Below, one piece after another: positions 1 through 6,119 of a DNA stretch of 6,630 nt. The notes under the pieces are model-generated. The model saw nothing but the letters and a program-made list of their open reading frames with translations, searched no databases and was not told the DNA's origin. A program made the position numbers and the translations under genes. The stretch is from Erysipelotrichaceae bacterium (lineage in GTDB: Bacteria; Bacillota_I; Bacilli_A; Erysipelotrichales; Erysipelotrichaceae), in contig JAFOMB010000086.1 in the NCBI GenBank assembly GCA_017419065.1, positions 1 to 6,630 of the forward strand, read 5' to 3'. How positions within the stretch are numbered: position 1 is the first letter of the stretch; the number at the start of each line of letters is the position of its first letter.

Positions 1-334
1 AGACGACATCCAGGAAGAGATCTTCAAAGGAAGGGTTTTCCGGATCGGAGAAATCAGTGTTCCGGATGATATCGAAGTAGACTTCTTTGAATGCGTCATC
101 TTCCCCGAAGAGGACAGTGGCGTGATACGGGCTGTTTCTCCTGGTGGTCTGCAGCCACTTGAATCCCTCTTTGACGATGGCCTTTTGTCTTCCCTCGTGA
201 TCGACACTGAGTACGCCCTGACCATGGAAGAGCGTCAGGGAGACTGTCTTATCCGGATGAAGTTTCACCGCATAGTCAGCCTCAAAACGGGAGATCAGAG
301 AGTCTCTTCGATGATGTCTTCTCTTGATGGCCAT
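1..334 (-). CDS. DUF402 domain protein (partial, C-terminus beyond the left edge)
   Basis: An open minus-strand frame starts at ATG 334-332 and runs off the left edge after 111 codons with no stop. The N-terminus is basic (MAIKRRHHRRDSLISRF). About 45 residues in, a stretch matches the DUF402 fold: 'GFKWLQT', then 'PYHATVLF', then 'EVYFDII', then 'FEDLFLDVV'. The family pattern, from memory, is a YRWLQ-like strand, a hydrophobic strand, W/Y-x-DI, and a DLYLDV strand with acidic metal-ligand residues. Some DUF402 proteins are nucleoside tri/diphosphatases; substrate and activity here are unknown. The start overlaps the stop of the upstream isochorismatase-family gene (TGATG), so translation is probably coupled. 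A GAGGT sequence about 10 nt upstream, inside the preceding gene, may be the ribosome binding site. Family assignment is fairly sure; function is not. Confidence 0.8.
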   Translation of the reverse strand, partial: MAIKRRHHRRDSLISRFEADYAVKLHPDKTVSLTLFHGQGVLSVDHEGRQKAIVKEGFKWLQTTRRNSPYHATVLFGEDDAFKEVYFDIIRNTDFSDPENPSFEDLFLDVV

Positions 335-861
335 CAGTCGATGAACCTCACATGGAGAGGTGACATGGAAGAGAGGGCCCTCTCCGCTGCTTCCTTTATC
401 TCTTTATTTCTACCGGCGATGAGGCTTCTCTTAAAGATGACCTTCTTTCCCAGATCGATGAGTCCGTAAGCTGTCGACAATACACAGACTTCCGCCTGGA
501 CACCGGTAAGGATGATCTCGTCATACTCCTGGAGTTTCTTCATCAGTTCTGTATTTGAGAGACAGGAATACGCGGATTTACAGTAGATCGGATGCGCGAT
601 GTCTTTCAGTTCTTCCACGATCTCCTCATTCTCTGGATCATCATTGATGGTCTGATAACGCCCTCCGTATTCCTTCCAGATCCCGTCCATGTCTTCGTCA
701 TATCTAAAAGCAGTATAGAAGACATCTTCCTTCGGAAAACTCAGACAAAAAGCCGGAAGTTCCTGTAATACTTCCTCCATGCCCTCGCAATACCAGGGAT
801 GATCCGCCGTGTAGACCTTCTGCATGTCGATCACCAGAAGGGCTGTCTTCGTCTTCTTCAT
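334..861 (-). CDS. isochorismatase-family cysteine hydrolase
   Basis: The 175-residue protein is a typical single-domain length for the isochorismatase-like cysteine hydrolase superfamily. The family triad is visible: Asp12 in 'ALLVIDMQ', Lys95 in 'YCKSAYSCL', and nucleophile Cys126 in 'GVQAEVCVLSTA', a strong match to the G-x-x-x-x-x-C-V-x-x-T-A signature. The protein should be a cytosolic C-N hydrolase acting on an amide or similar substrate. The D-x-H...H metal site of PncA-type nicotinamidases is not visible: the equivalent strand reads 'VFYTAFRYDED'. I therefore do not call it pncA. The start is fixed by an in-frame TGA at 897-895 with no other ATG, GTG or TTG between. It has no recognisable Shine-Dalgarno sequence, and a perfect palindrome lies 11 nt upstream. 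It is followed by the DUF402 gene with a TGATG overlap. No promoter of its own is obvious, so it may depend on read-through from coaX-maf-tRNA. Confidence 0.87.
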   Translation of the reverse strand: MKKTKTALLVIDMQKVYTADHPWYCEGMEEVLQELPAFCLSFPKEDVFYTAFRYDEDMDGIWKEYGGRYQTINDDPENEEIVEELKDIAHPIYCKSAYSCLSNTELMKKLQEYDEIILTGVQAEVCVLSTAYGLIDLGKKVIFKRSLIAGRNKEIKEAAERALSSMSPLHVRFID

Positions 862-872
862 AGATATAAAGA

Positions 873-895
873 ATCGTGGATCCAGGATCCACGAT
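873..895. repeat. perfect 23-bp palindrome (operator or terminator hairpin)
   Basis: Two 11-base arms, ATCGTGGATCC and GGATCCACGAT, are perfect inverted repeats around a single A at 884. As minus-strand RNA it can form a 10-bp stem with a 3-nt loop, followed by TCTTTATATCT, which is only a moderate U-tract. It lies just after the tRNA-Thr CCA end (906) and 11 nt before the hydrolase start codon. It could be a weak terminator or 3'-end hairpin for the coaX-maf-tRNA transcript, or a dimeric repressor site for the downstream genes. The symmetry is certain; the role is inference. Confidence 0.6.
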
Positions 896-905
896 CATTT
901 TCAAA

Positions 906-980
906 TGGTGCCGGTGCCGAGAGTTGAACTCGATTTTGGCCCTTACCAAGGGCCTGTAATAACCCTTATACTACACCGGC
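906..980 (-). tRNA. tRNA-Thr (anticodon GGU)
   Basis: On the minus strand this folds as a full 75-nt cloverleaf with encoded CCA. The acceptor stem is GCCGGTG with CACCGGC, seven perfect pairs, followed by discriminator A and CCA. The D-stem is GTA/TAC, the anticodon stem GGCCC/GGGCC, and the anticodon loop TTGGTAA gives anticodon GGT. The variable loop is AAAA, and the T-arm is TCGAG-TTCAACT-CTCGG with one T-G wobble. GGU reads ACC/ACU threonine codons. The 5' end is only 2 nt downstream of the maf stop codon, and I see no convincing promoter between them. The tRNA is therefore probably processed from a coaX-maf-tRNA transcript. Confidence 0.97.
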
Positions 981-982
981 GT

Positions 983-1540
983 TTAGAGGTACTTCTTCAG
1001 GCGTTCGTAGACCTCGCTGATCGGAAAACCGACGATCGAATAATAGTCTCCACGGATGCCTTTGATGAAGCGGCTGCCATACCCCTGTATCGCATAGGAA
1101 CCTGCTTTATCCATCGGTTCCCCCGTCTTCACGTACTCCATTATCTCATCATCTGTCATTTTTTGGAAGAGGACATCGGAAGAAGATGAGAAAGTTTCTG
1201 ATTCCTCTTTGGAAAGGATCGTCACAGCTGTGATGACCTGATGGGTCTTCCCGCTGAGTTCCTTCAGCATGGCCACTGCTTCCTCTTCACTGTGCGGCTT
1301 GCCTAAGACATCGCCGTTGATGCAGACGATCGTATCGGAACCGATGACCAGAGCTTCCGGATGATCCTTGAAGACGGCCATGGCCTTCTTGAAAGAAAGT
1401 CTTTCGATCTCGGAAGAGAGTTCTTTGGAAGAGTCGATCTGTTCGTCGACATCTGCCGGGATCACCTGGAAATCAATGCCCAGAGAGGATAACAGTTCTC
1501 TTCTTCGCGGAGATCCGGATGCCAGGATGATCTCAGTCAT
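983..1540 (-). CDS. maf: Maf-family nucleotide pyrophosphatase (dTTP/UTP type)
   Basis: The 185-residue cytosolic protein is normal Maf length. It carries the N-terminal signature 'ILASGSPRRRELL' (residues 5-17), catalytic-region 'IGSDTIV' with Asp69, 'LGKPHSEEEA' (residues 79-88), and 'DKAGSYAIQGYGSRFI' followed by 'GDYYSIVGFP'. The IQG and GDYY-x-x-VG-x-P elements place it in the YhdE-like subgroup, which hydrolyses dTTP, UTP and some modified nucleotides to monophosphates, rather than the YceF-like subgroup. I chose the start at 1540 because family homology begins there and AAAGGA lies about 6 nt upstream; the same frame runs open to 1594. The first 8 bases (ATGACTGA) overlap the end of coaX, so the two are translationally linked. 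The stop is 2 nt before tRNA-Thr. Confidence 0.93.
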   Translation of the reverse strand: MTEIILASGSPRRRELLSSLGIDFQVIPADVDEQIDSSKELSSEIERLSFKKAMAVFKDHPEALVIGSDTIVCINGDVLGKPHSEEEAVAMLKELSGKTHQVITAVTILSKEESETFSSSSDVLFQKMTDDEIMEYVKTGEPMDKAGSYAIQGYGSRFIKGIRGDYYSIVGFPISEVYERLKKYL

Positions 1541-2294
1541 TGTAGTTCCTTTCATAGATGTAGGCAAGACCCTTGGTGACGAAGTCTGCCTCATAGTAGT
1601 CGAAGATGTCTGTGAACGGCTCGACTTCCTTGCCGAGACCGCCGCAGGCGACGATATACGGATCGATGCCGAGTTCGTCCTTCATCCCGTTGATCAGGTA
1701 TTCCAGCATGCCGACATAACCCTTATAGATGCCGACATTCATGGCTCCTTCTGTCGTATTGGCCAGGAAGGAATCCTTCATCTCCGGATCGAACTTCGGA
1801 AGGAGGGCGGCATTTCCCCATAAGGTATCGGCGAGTTTGTGGAAACCAGGCGCGATGATGCAGTGGCGGAATACGCCGTCTTCACTGATGTGGTTGATGA
1901 CGCTCGCTGTTCCCAGAGAGACGACAATGAGTTCTCTGTGGAAGAGATGGTAGGCGTAGGCACTCATGACGACCAGATCATCGCCGATGTCCTGATTGTT
2001 CGGAGTGTCAAAGCGGATGCCGTAGTCATCGAACGGATTGATGTCGATGATGTGCTCCGGCTTCACAAAGGAACGTACGGCTTCCAGGACTCTCTTGTAG
2101 AGATGCGGCACGACAGAGGAGATGATCGCGTCGGTGATCACTTCTTCCCGGAGTCCCTTCTTGAAGAGCATGGACAGGACTAAAGCTCTGTAGTCGTTCT
2201 GTTCGCTTGGATAGATACCGAAAAAGATCTCTTCGCCTTCATCGAAGAGTCCCAGTTTGATACTCGTATTTCCCAGGTCTACCGTTAACAGCAT
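1533..2294 (-). CDS. coaX: type III pantothenate kinase
   Basis: The 253-residue protein has the usual CoaX length. It would phosphorylate pantothenate in the first step of coenzyme A synthesis. It shows the ASKHA-type phosphate loop 'VDLGNTSIKLGLF' (residues 5-17), 'SSVVPHL' (59-65), the substrate-site region 'QDIGDDLVV' (101-109), 'SLGTASVI' (126-133), 'IIAPGF' (146-151) and 'VACGGLGKEV' (215-224). Several usually conserved positions differ. The family G-x-D-R motif reads GDDL, with Leu107 in place of Arg. The GTATT-like strand reads GTASV. The GG before I-x-PG is replaced by His144-Cys145. It is therefore a divergent CoaX, probably still active because the Asp residues and GT motif remain. 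The start matches the family. AGAGGG lies only a few bases before ATG and could serve as a close-set ribosome site. It heads the coaX-maf-tRNA transcript. Confidence 0.9.
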   Translation of the reverse strand: MLLTVDLGNTSIKLGLFDEGEEIFFGIYPSEQNDYRALVLSMLFKKGLREEVITDAIISSVVPHLYKRVLEAVRSFVKPEHIIDINPFDDYGIRFDTPNNQDIGDDLVVMSAYAYHLFHRELIVVSLGTASVINHISEDGVFRHCIIAPGFHKLADTLWGNAALLPKFDPEMKDSFLANTTEGAMNVGIYKGYVGMLEYLINGMKDELGIDPYIVACGGLGKEVEPFTDIFDYYEADFVTKGLAYIYERNYND

Positions 2295-2302
2295 GCCCTC
2301 TT

Positions 2303-2308
2303 ATTATA
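2303..2308 (-). promoter_or_regulatory. -10 element for coaX operon (near-leaderless)
   Basis: The minus strand carries a perfect TATAAT whose last base is 8 nt before the coaX ATG. A transcript starting 7 nt past the hexamer would begin near 2296, leaving about 2 nt of leader. At 16-18 bp upstream I see no good -35 (best GTGGAT at 17 bp). The -10 is seen directly; its use is inferred. Confidence 0.5.
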
Positions 2309-2318
2309 CCCCATTCAA

Positions 2319-2347
2319 TTGCAAAATCCACTAGATTATTATAAGAT
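2319..2347 (+). promoter_or_regulatory. promoter for tRNA-Leu
   Basis: TTGCAA (2319-2324) and TAAGAT (2342-2347) are separated by 17 bp, each matching the sigma-A consensus at four of six positions. The overlapping TATAAG at 2340 is an alternative -10. The predicted start near 2354 leaves a leader of about 3 nt before the tRNA. It is divergent from the coaX promoter in the same 62-bp gap. Confidence 0.5.
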
Positions 2348-2356
2348 GAAGAGGCT

Positions 2357-2439
2357 CCGGGATTGGCGGAATTGGCAGACGCGTCAGACTTAGGATCTGG
2401 TGGGCAACCGTGGGGGTTCGAGTCCCTTATCCCGGACCA
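2357..2439 (+). tRNA. tRNA-Leu (anticodon UAG)
   Basis: This is an 83-nt class II tRNA with encoded CCA. The acceptor stem is CCGGGAT with ATCCCGG, followed by discriminator A. The D-arm is GCG...CGC with GGC in the loop. The anticodon stem is TCAGA/TCTGG with loop CTTAGGA, giving anticodon TAG at 2391-2393. An 11-nt variable arm (TGGGCAACCGT) is followed by a T-arm with the TTCGAGT loop. Class II variable arm plus UAG identifies leucine (CUN codons). The C1-G72 closing pair is less common than G1-C72. It is a single-gene unit with its own promoter and terminator, lying between two minus-strand operons. Confidence 0.97.
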
Positions 2440-2450
2440 GGAGATACACA

Positions 2451-2480
2451 AAAAGCCTTTCACAAGGCTTTTTTCTTTTC
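2451..2480. terminator. bidirectional intrinsic terminator (tRNA-Leu / VOC operon)
   Basis: AAAAGCCTT (2451-2459) and AAGGCTTTT (2464-2472) form a 9-bp stem with a TCAC loop. On the plus strand the stem continues into a T-rich run through 2480, ending the tRNA-Leu transcript. On the minus strand it follows the stop of the VOC gene by about 9 nt and is followed by TTTTTGTGT, so it also suits the end of the four-gene operon. Confidence 0.85.
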
Positions 2481-2481
2481 T

Positions 2482-2838
2482 CTATTCCCGGACTTCGAGG
2501 ACTTCGATCTCTTCCCCGAGGACCCCTTTGCAGAAGGAGATGCGGGCTTCGAAAGGAACTTCGATGTCCTTCGGCAGGAGGGTGATCTCATGGCCTCTTT
2601 CCTGTAACAGAGAGACCGTCTTATCGACGTCTTCTACCTCAATGGCGAAGTGGCGTATGCTTCCCTTGAGGAAGGTCCCCTCCCCGTCTGTAAAGATCTC
2701 GATAGAATCTTTCCCGTTAGAGAGAAAGATGCCCTTCTCCCATTCCCTTACGATGTGACAGCCGAAGATCTCCTCATAGAAGGATACGGCTTTTCTCACA
2801 AGACAGGGATCACCGCACTTCATCGAGATGTGATGCAT
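2482..2838 (-). CDS. VOC superfamily (glyoxalase-fold) protein
   Basis: The 118-residue protein is a single VOC domain of two beta-alpha-beta-beta-beta modules. The modules start at 'MHHISMKCGD' and at 'IRHFAIEVEDVDKTV'. Family metal-ligand positions appear filled: His3 (or His2), Glu47 in 'SIEIF', His63 in 'RHFAIEV' and Glu112 in 'EEIEVLE'. VOC proteins include glyoxalase I, ring-cleavage dioxygenases and antibiotic-binding proteins; the substrate cannot be read from sequence, and I do not call it GloA. It starts 1 nt after the stop of the STAS-kinase gene (TGATATG). TGGAG inside that gene's last codons, 7 nt before ATG, is the likely ribosome site. It is thus firmly part of the partner-switching operon and the last gene before the terminator. 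The stop is TAG. Confidence 0.88.
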   Translation of the reverse strand: MHHISMKCGDPCLVRKAVSFYEEIFGCHIVREWEKGIFLSNGKDSIEIFTDGEGTFLKGSIRHFAIEVEDVDKTVSLLQERGHEITLLPKDIEVPFEARISFCKGVLGEEIEVLEVRE

Positions 2839-2839
2839 A

Positions 2840-4021
2840 TCAGAACTCCAGACTGTCGATCTCTTCTACGAGTTCCAGGATGTGCTTCTTCGCGTTTTCG
2901 ATGACGGCCTTCCCCTCTTCGTTTTCCAAACCATGGCGTCTGATCGTCCGGCGCATGATGCGGGTATAGCCGATGAGGGCCGCCTTCTTTTCGACGTCCT
3001 TCAGGATCTTTTCATCTTCTGTCCCGAGATACAGGGACAGGGTCTTCTCCCAGATCCTGCCGCAGTCTTCATAGGAGATGCCTAAGAAGTCCTTCGCGTT
3101 CTGGTGATCCAGTTCACTGTAGCCGCGGTAGGCGTTGTAGATGGAAGCCATCTCAAAGACCGGATGGCCCATGCATAAAGTATCCATATCGATGAGCAGG
3201 ACTTCATCTCCCTGCAGCATGACATTCTTTAAGTGATAATCTCCATGTAACATGGTATTCCTGTCCGGTACAGCTTCAATGAGGCTGTGCAGTTTCTCAT
3301 AAGCAGCAGAAGGCAGATACTCTTTCAGGAATTCCGCCCAGTCTGCAGCGACGGCCTTCATGTCCGGCATGTCCCCCGGCTTGAGCTCCGTCGAGTGGAT
3401 CTTTTTAAGCAGATCGACCGACATGGCGATGATCTCATCGAAACGCTCCGGCTCACTGATCAGGATCTTCGCGAAAGAAGTCGCGTTCAGCAGTTCAAAG
3501 ACAGAGCCGTAGCAGTCATCCACCGTGACGACATCATACGGAATGGCTGTCGGGATCCCCAGGACAAAGGCCTTCTTGGCCAGTTCCCTCTCTCTCTGGA
3601 TATCCGGCAGTGCGTCCTTGTCGTAGTAGACCTTGACGATCGTATCCGCATCGATGCGGTAGACTTTTCCGTTGGCTCCCTGACCGATGACTTCGCATCC
3701 TTCGATCGAGAGTCTTCTCTTAGCCTTTTCGACCTTCATCATCTCGCTGAATCCGGTCATCTCCAGGACTTCATAGACTTCCGGAGAGACATTGACGATG
3801 GAAAGAGACGGCTTCTCCTTCCTCAGACGGAGTATGACTCTTAAGCCTGCGGAAGAGATGTATTCCAGTTCTGACGCGTCTATGATGAGTTCTTCTTCCT
3901 GCTGAAACAGATCCATCTCCCGGATCTGCTTTTCTGTTTCTTCCGCATTGGAAGAATCGATGTGTCCTATAAGCCCTGCCGCTCTTTTTCCGTTTACGGC
4001 TGTTTCCTTTACCAGTGACAT
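2840..4021 (-). CDS. STAS domain fused to APH/choline-kinase-like phosphotransferase
   Basis: The 393-residue cytosolic fusion has two parts. Residues 1-100 form a STAS (SpoIIAA/RsbV-like) domain with 'ELEYISSAGLRVIL' (51-64) and 'VLEMTGFSEMMKV' (85-97). By alignment with SpoIIAA, Ser57 is the likely phosphoacceptor, with Ser56 replacing the usual Asp. Residues about 105-393 form an aminoglycoside-phosphotransferase-type kinase: a Gly-rich loop 'IGQGANGKVYRI' (112-123), Lys130 in 'IVKVYY', hinge-like 'VFELLN' (174-179), catalytic loop 'HGDYHLKNVML' with Asp261 and Asn266, and metal-binding Asp278 in 'LLIDMDTL', followed by 'GHPVFEMASIYN'. All kinase motifs look intact. The kinase resembles the uncharacterised TIGR02172-like group; substrate unknown. 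There is no reason to call it antibiotic resistance. An AGAGGTGG ribosome site lies about 5 nt before ATG. The gene sits 22 nt after the phosphatase gene and 1 nt before the VOC gene. Confidence 0.9.
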   Translation of the reverse strand: MSLVKETAVNGKRAAGLIGHIDSSNAEETEKQIREMDLFQQEEELIIDASELEYISSAGLRVILRLRKEKPSLSIVNVSPEVYEVLEMTGFSEMMKVEKAKRRLSIEGCEVIGQGANGKVYRIDADTIVKVYYDKDALPDIQRERELAKKAFVLGIPTAIPYDVVTVDDCYGSVFELLNATSFAKILISEPERFDEIIAMSVDLLKKIHSTELKPGDMPDMKAVAADWAEFLKEYLPSAAYEKLHSLIEAVPDRNTMLHGDYHLKNVMLQGDEVLLIDMDTLCMGHPVFEMASIYNAYRGYSELDHQNAKDFLGISYEDCGRIWEKTLSLYLGTEDEKILKDVEKKAALIGYTRIMRRTIRRHGLENEEGKAVIENAKKHILELVEEIDSLEF

Positions 4022-4043
4022 ATTCCCACCTCTTTGATCATTC

Positions 4044-6116
4044 TCAGTGTATCTTCTTGACGATCGTCAGGATATTCTGACCGTCCTTATATTCATAGCG
4101 CATATCGTCCATCGTCTTCCTCACCAGGAAGATGCCCAGACCTCCGACACCTCTTTCCTCGATGGAAAGCGTGGTATCCGGTTCCTTGATCTCCAGAGGA
4201 TCGAACGGGATCCCGCGATCAAAGAAGGAGATCTCCGCCTGATCATCCAGGACCTTCACCTCTACCCTCACATCTCCCTTTTTCTCCGGATAGGCATAGG
4301 AGACGATGTTGGAGAAGATCTCATCGACCGCGACGTCGATCTGCGTCTGTGCCTTGATGGAACAGTCATTCTTCTCCAGAATCCGATCGATGAATTCCGT
4401 GACCTGCGTGACATTCTCCCGTACGGCATCGACTCTGATCTCCTCAGAATCCTTTTTCCCGTGGTAGCGCAGTGCCATCATCGTGATGTCGTCGAACTGT
4501 TTCTCGTTTTTCACAAATCCCTCAATCCTTCCGCTTACTTCCTGCAGGAGTTCTTCCGGAGTGACCTGCGGATGACTGTTGAGTGCTTCCAGCAGTCTGT
4601 CCCTGCCGAACTGCTCCCGCGCCGCATTGACAGCTTCCACCGCTCCGTCTGTATAGACGAAGAGGCAGTCCCCCGGTTTCAAGTATAGTTCATAGTTCGT
4701 GTATTCCACACCGCTGAGTCCGCCTAAGACAAAGCCGTGTCTGTCTTTCAGATGTTCGAAGTGTCCCTCTTTTGAAAGAATCGGATACTCATGTCCGCCA
4801 TTGGCGGCGATGAGCCTTCCGGTACTGATCTCCAGGATGCCCAGCCAGACTGTGATGAACATCTCAGCCTTGTTTTTCTCGCAGATCTTCTCATTGACGA
4901 ACTTCAAGATCGCTGCCGGATCATCCGGATAAAGGGCTGCTGTATTCGAGAGGAGGATCTTGGAAGCCATCATGAATAAGGCTCCCGGGACCCCTTTCCC
5001 TGAGACATCGGCGATCGTCATGGCCAGATGGTCCTCATCGAGGAGGTAGAAGTCATAGAAGTCGCCGCCGACTTCCTTGGCCGGATGCATGAGCGCATAG
5101 ATATCGAATTCGCTTCTCTCCGGGAAGGCCGGGAAGATGCCCGGCAGCATGCCGTCCTGGATCTGGGAGGCGATGGAGAGTTCCGAAGAGATCCTCTCTT
5201 TTTCAGCGGTAGCGGCCATCAGGGAATCGACATAGTCGGCGATGTCCTTCTCCATGTCTTCCATGACCAGAGACAGTTTCTCGATCTCATCGCCCGAAGA
5301 GATCGGCAGATCCCGGAAGTGGATCTCCTGTTCCCCGCCGTCGATCTTGTCGAGACGGTAGTCTTCCGCAGCCTGGGAGAGCAGTTCGATCGGCCTGACC
5401 ACATCTTTGCGGAAGTGGCGGACGATGAGCACATCCAGGAGTATCGTCACCGCGAACAGCAGCAGACAGTACTGTCCGAGATAGCGCAGAGACAGGGCAT
5501 TGACCTCGTTCATGTCGTAGTCCGCAAAGGTCATGATGTAGTAGCGGTCTGTTTCCTCCAAGAGTTCCCAGCCCGTACAGATGTTGCCGTACTTCTCCGA
5601 AATGCCGATGTAGCAGGTCTCTTCCGTCCCATAGAGGGAGCTCTCCTTTTCATCGACATATTCATAAGTCCCGGGTTCGCAGTGCTTTTCGCTGCGGTCG
5701 GAATCAAAGACGTAGATCAGGCGGCCGTCCTGTTTGTCATAGGCCGCGACATAGACGAAGGAGGCGCGGTTTTCCTCCTGCAGAGCTGCCAGAAAGCCAT
5801 CGACACGCTGATATCCCTCATTCTTCATCTTCATATACTCCGAAGAGGAGGCACCCGCTTCATAGGCCTTCAGAACTTTATCGATATATTTGTCCGCATC
5901 CGAGACCCGGATGATCTCGGCGAGAGTTCTGGCCAGGTTCCCGGATTTTGTCTCATAGTCTCTTCTGACAGAATCGGCATAGAGATAAAAGCCGAAAAGA
6001 ACAGCGACTGCTGAAAGAATGACAGAAAAGATCAGGATCATGCGAAAGATACGCGAACTCAGGGAGTAGTGTCTCTTCTCCTGTTCGCTGAGCTCGCGAT
6101 AGCTTTTCTTCGGCAT
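4044..6116 (-). CDS. membrane sensor with HAMP-like linker, SpoIIE/RsbU-type PP2C phosphatase and RsbW-type ATPase
   Basis: The 690-residue protein would sense an external signal and set the phosphorylation state of STAS proteins. Reading from the N-terminus: basic cytosolic start; transmembrane helix about 23-46; extracytoplasmic region about 48-212 with Cys146, Cys168 and Cys180, possibly Cache-like; second helix about 213-233; HAMP-like segment ('VVRPIELLSQAAEDY') and coiled coil to about 325; SpoIIE-type PP2C about 338-550; HATPase_c about 560-690. PP2C metal ligands are present: Asp352 in 'GGDFYDF', Asp370 in 'IADVSGKGVPGAL', Asp490 in 'YTDGAVEA' and Asp543 in 'FDDIT'. The ATPase has an N-box 'AVDEIFSNIVSYAY' (Glu599, Asn603), G1 'DRGIPFDP' (Asp633) and G2 'GVGGLGIFLV' (656-665). 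Phosphatase and kinase of an RsbU/RsbW pair are thus in one chain, as known in multidomain proteins such as Mycobacterium tuberculosis Rv1364c. It starts 3 nt after the STAS gene, with GAGGA in that gene's end as ribosome site. Confidence 0.93.
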   Translation of the reverse strand: MPKKSYRELSEQEKRHYSLSSRIFRMILIFSVILSAVAVLFGFYLYADSVRRDYETKSGNLARTLAEIIRVSDADKYIDKVLKAYEAGASSSEYMKMKNEGYQRVDGFLAALQEENRASFVYVAAYDKQDGRLIYVFDSDRSEKHCEPGTYEYVDEKESSLYGTEETCYIGISEKYGNICTGWELLEETDRYYIMTFADYDMNEVNALSLRYLGQYCLLLFAVTILLDVLIVRHFRKDVVRPIELLSQAAEDYRLDKIDGGEQEIHFRDLPISSGDEIEKLSLVMEDMEKDIADYVDSLMAATAEKERISSELSIASQIQDGMLPGIFPAFPERSEFDIYALMHPAKEVGGDFYDFYLLDEDHLAMTIADVSGKGVPGALFMMASKILLSNTAALYPDDPAAILKFVNEKICEKNKAEMFITVWLGILEISTGRLIAANGGHEYPILSKEGHFEHLKDRHGFVLGGLSGVEYTNYELYLKPGDCLFVYTDGAVEAVNAAREQFGRDRLLEALNSHPQVTPEELLQEVSGRIEGFVKNEKQFDDITMMALRYHGKKDSEEIRVDAVRENVTQVTEFIDRILEKNDCSIKAQTQIDVAVDEIFSNIVSYAYPEKKGDVRVEVKVLDDQAEISFFDRGIPFDPLEIKEPDTTLSIEERGVGGLGIFLVRKTMDDMRYEYKDGQNILTIVKKIH

Positions 6117-6119
6117 GTC

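Noticed and set aside
1541..1594. Longer maf start at 1594
   Set aside because: It would add 18 residues with no homology to Maf and overlap coaX further. The ATG at 1540 has a ribosome site and matches the family start.
2840..4021. Aminoglycoside resistance gene
   Set aside because: The kinase domain has the APH fold motifs, but fusion to a STAS domain and the regulatory operon context argue for another role.
4047..4688. Plus-strand open frame of 213 codons
   Set aside because: It is antisense to the ATPase and PP2C domains of the real gene and has no family signature.
5028..6014. Long plus-strand open frame of 328 codons
   Set aside because: It is antisense to the phosphatase/ATPase gene, whose domains and motifs are unambiguous. 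The antisense product shows no recognisable motif and lacks a ribosome site, so codon bias of the real gene explains it.
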